DNA from: an uncultured Oscillochloris sp.
GTDB lineage: Bacteria; Chloroflexota; Chloroflexia; Chloroflexales; Chloroflexaceae
Assembly (NCBI GenBank): GCA_903877945.1
Contig: CAIRFY010000571.1
Coordinates: 1 to 10,226 of the forward strand
Reading direction: 5' to 3'
DNA length: 10,226 bases
In this document: positions 1 to 5,631 of the stretch, piece by piece
Layout of the letters: every line of letters starts with the position of its first letter
How positions within the stretch are numbered: the stretch's first letter is position 1
Made by a program: the position numbers and the translations under genes
The notes under the pieces: model-generated
What the model was told of the DNA's origin: nothing
Databases searched by the model: none
Seen by the model: the letters and a program-made list of their open reading frames with translations, nothing else

Positions 1-1
1 C

Positions 2-53
2 GGGGGGGAACAATGCATTGGTTCCCCCCCGCGTGCGGGGGGGCTAGGGGGGG
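2..53 (+). repeat. Block of four 7-base G/C tracts with palindrome
   Basis: G7 (2-8), C7 (24-30), G7 (37-43) and G7 (47-53) are separated by short spacers. The first two tracts bracket a near-palindrome around ATGCAT (2-30, one-base asymmetry). The second and third could pair around GCGTGC. Positions 37-53 hold enough G triplets for a G-quadruplex on the plus strand. The block lies just downstream of trpC in the direction of transcription. Its function is unknown, and it may be part of a dispersed repeat at the contig edge. Confidence 0.6.
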
Positions 54-85
54 TGATCGGCGGGAGCCTTTCTGCGAAGATATTT

Positions 86-100
86 ACAACTGTAGTACTA
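86..100 (-). repeat. Terminal 15-bp repeat, left copy
   Basis: On the minus strand this reads TAGTACTACAGTTGT, identical to 10194-10208 on the plus strand. In both places an ATCACCCCCC sequence follows, after 28 bases here (47-57 on the minus strand) and 7 bases at the other end. The TAG at its beginning is the trpC stop codon. Confidence 0.6.
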
Positions 101-895
101 CGCGGTTGCGATCTTCCGCACCTGGGCGAGGATGTCTGGTGCTGTCACCAGCGCCTCACCAACCAGCACGGCGTCAGCGCCAAGGGCGCGTACCTGGGCG
201 ACGTGTTCCGGGGTAAAGATCCCGCTCTCGCTCACCAGGGCCGGTCGGTCGGGGCCAACGGGGAGCAGCCGGGCCAGTCGCGCCGTGGTGTCCAGGCTGA
301 TCTGGAAGCTGTGTAGGTCGCGGTTATTCACGCCCACCACCGGCACACCGATCTCCATCGCCCGCTCTAGCTCCGCCTCGTTATGTACCTCCACCAGAGT
401 TTGCATGCCCAGGCTCGTCGTCAGGGCCAGCAGGTCGCGCAGGGCGGCGTCATCGAGGGCGGCCACGATCAGCAGCAGGGCGTCGGCACCGTAGGCCCGC
501 GCCTCGTAGATTTGGTACGGGTCGATGATAAAATCCTTGCGCAGCAGCGGCGGCGCGGCGGGTAACTGGCGAATAGCCTCCAGATACTTCAGGCTACCCT
601 GAAAGAAGCGCACGTCGGTGAGCACCGAGATGGCGGCAGATCCGCCCGCAATGTAAGTGCGAGCCAGGGCCAGATGATCGAACGACTCGATCAGCACGCC
701 ACGGCTCGGCGATGCCTTCTTCACCTCAGCGATCAGGGCGGTGGCACCGGGGCGACGCAGGGCGGCGGCGAAATCGCGCACGGGCGGCGCACGTCCGATT
801 CGCTCCATCAACGCGGCCACGGACACCTTCGCCTGCTGGCGAGCTACCTCCTCGGCCTTGTGGCGTAGGATCTTGGTCAGAAATGTCTCGCTCAT
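98..895 (-). CDS. trpC: Indole-3-glycerol phosphate synthase
   Basis: This cytoplasmic TIM-barrel enzyme closes the indole ring of carboxyphenylaminodeoxyribulose phosphate to give indole-3-glycerol phosphate in tryptophan synthesis. The 265-residue length is normal for a monofunctional TrpC. Family motifs appear in order: IAEVKKASPSRG (55-66, with Glu57 and Lys59), LRKDFI (118-123, Lys120), LVEVH (167-171, Glu169), GVNNRDL (188-194, Asn190) and SESGI (222-226), ending with the phosphate-binding LVGEALV (244-250). I chose the ATG at 895 because GGGAGGT lies just upstream (899-905); an in-frame ATG nine codons earlier has no better site and adds an unconserved leader. The gene is last in a trpD - RCK - trpC series but is separated from the RCK gene by 240 bp containing a palindromic element. 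Its TAG stop (98-100) lies inside a 15-bp sequence repeated at the other end of the window. The identification is secure. Confidence 0.97.
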   Translation of the reverse strand: MSETFLTKILRHKAEEVARQQAKVSVAALMERIGRAPPVRDFAAALRRPGATALIAEVKKASPSRGVLIESFDHLALARTYIAGGSAAISVLTDVRFFQGSLKYLEAIRQLPAAPPLLRKDFIIDPYQIYEARAYGADALLLIVAALDDAALRDLLALTTSLGMQTLVEVHNEAELERAMEIGVPVVGVNNRDLHSFQISLDTTARLARLLPVGPDRPALVSESGIFTPEHVAQVRALGADAVLVGEALVTAPDILAQVRKIATA

Positions 896-914
896 CACAC
901 CTCCCGGCAGGTTT

Positions 915-1061
915 GGGGCCAATACTTTTCACATAAGGAATTTGCCGCCGTTCAGCCCTCACCCCCCAGCCCCCTCTCCCTGAGCGGGAGAGGGGGAGTC
1001 GGATGCGTCCTGGTGCGGAATCTTCCCTCTCCCCGTGAGGGAGAGGGGCAGGGGGTGAGGG
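915..1061 (+). repeat. 147-bp palindromic element, copy A (inverted relative to copy B)
   Basis: This copy starts GGGGCCAATACTTTTC and ends GGGGGTGAGGG, and aligns without gaps to the reverse complement of 4098-4244 with about 15 mismatches. Its GC-rich part (about 955-1061) has outer arms of the type CCCTCACCCCC / GGGGGTGAGGG. Inside these are two hairpins: CCCCCTCTCCC with GGGAGAGGGGG (5-base loop) and CCCTCTCCC with GGGAGAGGG (5-base loop). It has no transposase and resembles a MITE or REP-type element. It ends 20 bp upstream of the trpC start codon, just outside the ribosome-binding site. Confidence 0.9.
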
Positions 1062-1105
1062 TCGCACAGAACGGTAAAGTAAAATTGCTCATCCTAAAAC
1101 CATGT

Positions 1106-1124
1106 CTTCGCTCAGAATGACAGG
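1106..1124 (-). repeat. Possible fragment of a dispersed repeat
   Basis: On the minus strand this reads CCTGTCATTCTGAGCGAAG, which closely resembles an intergenic sequence I recall as recurring in many bacterial genomes, including Chloroflexota. Only one partial copy is in the window, between the RCK stop and copy A, so the assignment rests on memory and needs a genome-wide count. Confidence 0.35.
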
Positions 1125-1135
1125 ACGCCTCATTT

Positions 1136-2980
1136 TTACGTAGCCAGGGCGCGCAGATCGCCGAGGAGTACCACCTCGTCGTCGGGCTGGAGCGTGGCGT
1201 TCAGCAGCGCGGGCACCAGAGCAGATCCAGCGCGGCGCAGCGCGATCACCAACAGGCCACGCTGGTCGCGCAGGTCGTCCACGTGTCGTCCGTCCAGCGG
1301 GTCGCCCGCCCGCACCGTCACCGTGCGCGTGGCAAAGAGCCGCTCGCCAATATCGAAGGCGTAGCCAACATCGTAGAGTACCGCTGCGGCGGCCAGGGCG
1401 GGCGCGGCCAGGGCCGAGGTGCTGTAGGCCGTGTTGATCCCGAAGAGGGCCGACAGGCGCTCGGCGAAGACATCGCTGAACACCCGCAGCACCAGATGGA
1501 TGTCGGGCCGATGTTTGCGGGCTGCGAGGCCCACCTGCACGTTCAGCAGGTCGTTGCTGTAGAGCGAGGCCACCGTGTACGCCTGCGCCAGTCCCGCCTC
1601 CTCCAGCACCCGCAGATTGCGGGCGTCGCCGCGCAGCACCCGCACGCCCAATTGGGCGATCTCGGTGATGATCGCCTGTGGCGTCTCCGGCGTACAGATG
1701 GCAACAATCTCAGATTGTGGCGCGTTTGCTAGCAGCAGGCGAATGACGTGGATACCCACCTGGCCCATGCCGCAGACGATCATTGTGTTGTAGCGCGGGC
1801 TGGGGTGCTGGGCCTGGGGTGACCGCACAGGCTTGGTCTTGGGAAGATTGTCGGTACGTGCGTGCGCGAGGGCGTCCAGGCAACCAAGCAGCAACAGCAC
1901 ATCGCCAGGGACGATCCGCCTCTGCGCGATGTCGCCGCGCCGCTCGCGTCCGGTCTGGTCGCGGTGGCGCAACACGCGGATGCCGTAGCCATCCTCGACG
2001 CTGCGTGCGAATCCGGCCAGGGCGCTCGTGGAGGTCACGGTGAGTTCCGAGATACCAAGCAGTTCTTCGGGCAGGCTGATCGCCTGGACAATGTCGTGGC
2101 TGAGGGCGGCAGTGGCGAAGGTGGGAGCGGCCAGGTTTGAGATATTAAATGCCGTATTGGGGCCAAAGCTGCGCTCCAGGTTCGTGTCCAGTTCGCGGTT
2201 GTAAATGCGCAGCACTGTCTGTAGCTCGGCGCGGCGGCGGCGCGCTGTGAGGACGATCTCGACATTGCGCAGATCATCGTTCACCACCGCGATCATACCA
2301 CGGGCGCGGGCGATACCGGCCTGCGCCAGCACATCGGGGTCACGCGCATCGCCCAGGATCACCGGCACCTTCAGGCGCAGCACCGTCGAGACAAACTCAC
2401 TCTCCCAGGCGGACTCGATCACCACCACTTCGTAACCAGCGTCGAGCAACTGGAGCACCACGCGGTAGCCCACCCGGCCCAACCCACAGATGATCAGGTG
2501 GTCGCTGAAGGTACGGGCCAGGGATTCCTGCCACGCCTCAGGGCTGGCGCTCTTATCGAAGATCAGCCGCCCGAGGTCAATCGCGCTCTGGAGTAGGAAG
2601 AACAGGCCGAGGATCGGGATGATGAAGAAGAGCAGTTGACCCAGCGGATCGGTGGGGAAATCCAGGCCGCTCTGGAAGATCAGCAGCTTAATCGCCTCGT
2701 ACAGCGCCAGAACAGGGTCAACGCCACAGAGCGGAGGCGCACAGCTCATCCTCGCTGGGAAGTAGTCGAGAAAGAGGTAGAGCGTGCCGCCGATCAGCAC
2801 CAGCAGCAGGGCGGTTAGCGGAAACCACGCCTGACGCAAAATGCGGGCGTCATCGCGCAGGTTCGCCCAGATCAGCCGCCAGAGCGGGTGGCGTCGTCGC
2901 CGCTCGCGCAGGCGCTCTAGGCGAACCTCGTCCTCTGACGCGGTTGGCCGGGGGGGCACAGGCTTAGGAGCATTGGTCAT
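1136..2980 (-). CDS. Membrane protein with two RCK/TrkA-N NAD-binding domains, channel-like
   Basis: I see a 614-residue protein with a basic N-terminal tail (about 16-50) and two hydrophobic segments (about 53-71 and 115-135). Two tandem RCK units follow. The first Rossmann fold begins HLIICGLGRVG (161-171) and carries a GDARD acidic site at 210-214; the second begins MIVCGMGQVG (400-409) with GDARN at 451-455. Each is followed by a TrkA-C-like segment (about 305-367 and 544-607). RCK domains of this kind bind nucleotides or ions and gate K+ channels or transporters. The stretch between the membrane segments (about 85-114) contains IFQSGLDFPTDP and lacks the TVGYG selectivity filter, so K+ conduction is not supported. 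The ATG at 2980 has no Shine-Dalgarno sequence; a heptanucleotide repeat occupies that position. The gene lies 46 bp after trpD. The RCK fold is confident, whereas the transported ion and function are unknown. Confidence 0.88.
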   Translation of the reverse strand: MTNAPKPVPPRPTASEDEVRLERLRERRRRHPLWRLIWANLRDDARILRQAWFPLTALLLVLIGGTLYLFLDYFPARMSCAPPLCGVDPVLALYEAIKLLIFQSGLDFPTDPLGQLLFFIIPILGLFFLLQSAIDLGRLIFDKSASPEAWQESLARTFSDHLIICGLGRVGYRVVLQLLDAGYEVVVIESAWESEFVSTVLRLKVPVILGDARDPDVLAQAGIARARGMIAVVNDDLRNVEIVLTARRRRAELQTVLRIYNRELDTNLERSFGPNTAFNISNLAAPTFATAALSHDIVQAISLPEELLGISELTVTSTSALAGFARSVEDGYGIRVLRHRDQTGRERRGDIAQRRIVPGDVLLLLGCLDALAHARTDNLPKTKPVRSPQAQHPSPRYNTMIVCGMGQVGIHVIRLLLANAPQSEIVAICTPETPQAIITEIAQLGVRVLRGDARNLRVLEEAGLAQAYTVASLYSNDLLNVQVGLAARKHRPDIHLVLRVFSDVFAERLSALFGINTAYSTSALAAPALAAAAVLYDVGYAFDIGERLFATRTVTVRAGDPLDGRHVDDLRDQRGLLVIALRRAGSALVPALLNATLQPDDEVVLLGDLRALAT

Positions 2981-2983
2981 ACG

Positions 2984-3018
2984 ATTGCAGATTGCAGATT
3001 TTGGATTTTAGAGTGCAG
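2984..3018 (+). repeat. Heptanucleotide tandem repeat (five units)
   Basis: Five consecutive 7-base units read ATTGCAG, ATTGCAG, ATTTTGG, ATTTTAG, AGTGCAG. This resembles the short tandemly repeated heptanucleotides known from cyanobacteria and other bacteria. The tract fills most of the 46-bp gap between trpD and the RCK gene. It begins three bases upstream of the RCK ATG, so no Shine-Dalgarno sequence is present there. Confidence 0.75.
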
Positions 3019-3026
3019 TACCGCAT

Positions 3027-4049
3027 CTAAAAATTCTCGTTGCTAACCGCAACTAAGTGCGCTAGGCGCTCGCTGGCGTGGCCCTCGTCGATACTTGCGC
3101 GGGCCATCGTCAATCCACGGGCCAGATCGTCGGCCAGGTCGCCCGCGACCAGGGCGGCGGCGGCGTTGAGCAGCACCACATCGCGGCGTGGCCCGGTCTC
3201 CGCGCCACTGAAGATGGCGCGGATGATCGCCGTATTCGTCGCCACGTCGCCGCCGCGCAGCGCCTCCTGGGGCGCACGAGTCAGCCCAAGATCCTCGGGG
3301 GCCACCGTCTGCACCGTAGGCGTCTGGCCGCCGCGCACATCGTAGATCAGGTTGGGGCCGCTCAAGGTCAGCTCATCCACCCCGCCGTCACCGTGTACCA
3401 CCAGGGCGTGGATCGTATCGAGTCGGCTGAGGGCGCGGGCCAGCTTCTCGGCCAGGGCCGCGCTGGCCACACCGAGTACCTGGTGGCGGGCGCGGGCCGG
3501 GTTGGTGAGCGGGCCGAGGATATTGAAGACCGTGCGGATGCCAATCTCGCGGCGCACCGGCCCGGCGAAGCGCATGGCCGGGTGGAACTTCGGCGCGAAC
3601 ATAAAGCCCATCCCGACCTCGCGCAAACAGCGCGCCACACCTTCGGCGTCAAGGTCGATCTTCACACCCAGACCCTCAAGCACATCGGCGCTGCCGCAGA
3701 TGCTCGACATGGCCCGGTTGCCGTGCTTGGCCACCGTCAGGCCCGCGCCAACCGCCACAAAGGACGCGGCGGTACTGATGTTGAAGGTGTGCGCCCCGTC
3801 ACCGCCGGTGCCACAGGTATCCGCCACGGGGCCGTCCACATAGACCGGCGTGGCCTTCTGGCGCATCACCTCGGCCATGCCCGCGATCTCGGCGTCAGTC
3901 TCGCCCTTCAGGTGCAGCGCGGTGAGGAAGGCTCCCATCTGAGCCGAGGTGGCCGTGCCCGTCATCATCTCGTCCATCACCATCGCGGCCTCGGCCTGGC
4001 TCAAATCTCGCCCGCCAGCCACAGCGATAATTGCCTCGCGGATGTTCAC
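3027..4049 (-). CDS. trpD: Anthranilate phosphoribosyltransferase
   Basis: This enzyme transfers the phosphoribosyl group of PRPP to anthranilate, the second committed step of tryptophan synthesis, in the cytoplasm. The 340-residue length is typical. The N-terminal helical domain (about 1-65) precedes the nucleoside-phosphorylase-fold domain, which carries CGTGGDG (79-85, PRPP binding), FNISTA (89-94), KHGNR (108-112), GSADVLEGLG (119-128), the FAPKFHPAMR segment (151-160) and FNILGPLTNPA (175-185). The acidic pair Asp225-Glu226 in GGVDEL matches the Mg2+-binding position of the family. The start is a GTG at 4049, preceded by GGGGAG about 8 bases upstream, and the protein begins at the expected point. 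The 147-bp palindromic element starts 48 bp upstream, between this gene and the S41 gene. The RCK gene follows after 46 bp and may be co-transcribed. No trpE, trpG, trpB or trpA is present in the window. Confidence 0.97.
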   Translation of the reverse strand: MNIREAIIAVAGGRDLSQAEAAMVMDEMMTGTATSAQMGAFLTALHLKGETDAEIAGMAEVMRQKATPVYVDGPVADTCGTGGDGAHTFNISTAASFVAVGAGLTVAKHGNRAMSSICGSADVLEGLGVKIDLDAEGVARCLREVGMGFMFAPKFHPAMRFAGPVRREIGIRTVFNILGPLTNPARARHQVLGVASAALAEKLARALSRLDTIHALVVHGDGGVDELTLSGPNLIYDVRGGQTPTVQTVAPEDLGLTRAPQEALRGGDVATNTAIIRAIFSGAETGPRRDVVLLNAAAALVAGDLADDLARGLTMARASIDEGHASERLAHLVAVSNENF

Positions 4050-4097
4050 GCCGATTGCTCCCCAATCCTTAAAAGCGGATGCAGCGCCGTCTCTGTC

Positions 4098-4244
4098 CCC
4101 TCACCCCCTGCCCCTCTCCCTCACGGGGAGAGGGAAGATTCCGCATCAGGATGCATCCAACTCCCCCTCGCCCGTTCATGGAGAGGGGGCTGGGGGGTGA
4201 GGGCTGCGCGGCGGCAGATCCCTCATTCGAAAAGTATTCTCCCC
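4098..4244 (-). repeat. 147-bp palindromic element, copy B
   Basis: This is the second copy, in inverted orientation to 915-1061 and the same length. It retains the two internal hairpins, though one is weakened by three substitutions around 4170-4181. Positions 4176-4244 are coding: the S41 gene runs into the element and stops at a TGA in the first internal hairpin. The sequence outside 915-1061 and 4098-4244 does not resemble between copies, so these are probably the element boundaries. I see no clear target-site duplication. Confidence 0.9.
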
Positions 4245-5612
4245 AAGCCCCTCGCGGATGATCCGCAGACCTTCCAGAATCCAGGGATCTTGATCCTCGC
4301 TAAAGCGGGTCCAGTCTTGGGTGAGCGTCATATCGGGCTGGACGCCAACACCCTCCAGGTTCTTGCCATCGCGTAGACGAAAGCCCTCCTGGGCAACCCA
4401 GAGCCGAGCGCCGCCGGTCAGATCGTAGGAATAAATCGTCTCGGTGTTGCCCGCCGACGGTGCGCCGATGACAATCGCGCCAGCCTCGTGCTGAAGGATT
4501 CCGGCCAGCAGTTCGGCGTATGACGCGGTGCCGCTATCGATCAGTACCACCAGCGGCACGCCGCGCAGGTTGGGCGCGCTAGTACCGCCGATCTCCAGTG
4601 GCCTGTCACCCTGGCGGCTGAAGAAACTGCCCACACGACCGCTCACAAAGTGGTCGAGCAGATCGGTGAGTACCTTGCGCCATCCGCCAGGGTTGTGTCG
4701 CAGGTCGATAATCAGGCCGTTCAGGTGTCCGTCCTGGGTCATTGTGTTGAGGGCAGCGGTGGCGAGGTCGGCCATATCATTTACCCAAAGGGTCGTTACC
4801 TCCAGATAGCCCACCCGACCGGGCAGCATCCGCGTCTCAGGCGTGATCTGGCCTTCCACCAGCCGCCGGGTGATCACAATATCGCGGCTATCCTCACCTG
4901 GGCGCACCACCGTCAGCCGCACCTTGCTCCCTTCTGGCCCCTGGATGTCGGCCTGGGTGTAGAAGACCCCATCGACGGCGACAATACGATCTCGCGCCCG
5001 CAAGCCTGCTCGGTCGGCGGGACTATCGGGGAAGATGTGCTGGATCAGCAACGAGTCGGGCAGGGGCAGGGAGATCACGCCGATCCCAACCTGCTCATCG
5101 CGACCGCTGCTCAACACATCTTCTTTCTTTGCCGCGCTTGGTGCCAGCAGTCGCGAGTGGTTATCGTCGAGCCGCTGGATCATCGTGCCGAGCAGGCGGT
5201 AGAACTCTTCGTCGCTCGTGGCCTGCTCAATCAGTGGCTGAAGATCCTCGCGCACCGCCGCCCAGTTCAAGCCGTGAAAGTCAGCGTAGAGGTAGTTCTT
5301 GTTCACGGTTGTCCAGACCTCGGCGAAGATCTGCTGGCGCATCGATAGCGGAATGCTGGTGGGCGTTACATCGACAATGGGGGGCGTCGTGGGGGCAGAT
5401 GTCGCCGTGACCTGCGCCAAGGTGGGCTTCGGACTCACATCCTCTGGCGGGGCAGGGGTGGCTATCGTCGCAGGAACAACGGTGATGGAGGTGCCGGTTG
5501 GCCGGGCCGGAACCGGTGCTGCTTGCGCGCTACAGCCAGCCGAAAACAGGGTCACCGCCACCACGGCTGTGCCATATATCCAGAGTCGCCACAAAGCCCG
5601 AGAGTCAATCAT
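4176..5612 (-). CDS. S41-family (C-terminal processing-like) peptidase, predicted lipoprotein
   Basis: This 478-residue protein starts with a signal peptide and a lipobox ending FSAGC, so Cys27 is the predicted lipidation site. A Thr/Pro/Ala-rich linker runs to about residue 88. An S41 N-terminal helical segment (about 91-150, including LDDNHSRL), a PDZ domain (about 174-248, PADRAGLRARDRI) and the S41 core (from about 263, GRVGYLEV, IIDLRHNPGG) follow. The nucleophile is probably Ser364 in DSGTASYAEL. The position where CtpA-type enzymes carry the catalytic Lys (GKG) is Asn389 in PSAGNTE. The ATG at 5612 is preferred over an in-frame start 25 codons upstream because it places the signal peptide first and lies 19 bp after the transpeptidase stop; GAGGGG overlaps that stop. 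The last 20 or so residues, ending SPHPPAPSP, are encoded by the 147-bp repeat. The fold is confident; proteolytic activity is uncertain. Confidence 0.9.
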   Translation of the reverse strand: MIDSRALWRLWIYGTAVVAVTLFSAGCSAQAAPVPARPTGTSITVVPATIATPAPPEDVSPKPTLAQVTATSAPTTPPIVDVTPTSIPLSMRQQIFAEVWTTVNKNYLYADFHGLNWAAVREDLQPLIEQATSDEEFYRLLGTMIQRLDDNHSRLLAPSAAKKEDVLSSGRDEQVGIGVISLPLPDSLLIQHIFPDSPADRAGLRARDRIVAVDGVFYTQADIQGPEGSKVRLTVVRPGEDSRDIVITRRLVEGQITPETRMLPGRVGYLEVTTLWVNDMADLATAALNTMTQDGHLNGLIIDLRHNPGGWRKVLTDLLDHFVSGRVGSFFSRQGDRPLEIGGTSAPNLRGVPLVVLIDSGTASYAELLAGILQHEAGAIVIGAPSAGNTETIYSYDLTGGARLWVAQEGFRLRDGKNLEGVGVQPDMTLTQDWTRFSEDQDPWILEGLRIIREGLGENTFRMRDLPPRSPHPPAPSP

Positions 5613-5631
5613 AGTTCTACAGTGTGTCCCC

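Noticed and set aside
915..1061. Intrinsic terminator between the RCK gene and trpC
   Set aside because: The hairpins are strong but no T tract follows them. The second copy lies partly in coding sequence, which points to a dispersed element.
726..1067. Minus-strand open frame of 113 codons across the trpC start and copy A
   Set aside because: It is composed of repeat-derived low-complexity sequence and an out-of-frame shadow of trpC.
2984..3018. CRISPR-like array
   Set aside because: The units are only 7 bases with no spacers, so this is a simple tandem repeat.
3078..4376. Long plus-strand open frame of 432 codons across trpD
   Set aside because: It is antisense to trpD and runs through copy B into the antisense of the S41 gene. 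It shows no family motif, and the minus-strand frames carry clear conserved domains.
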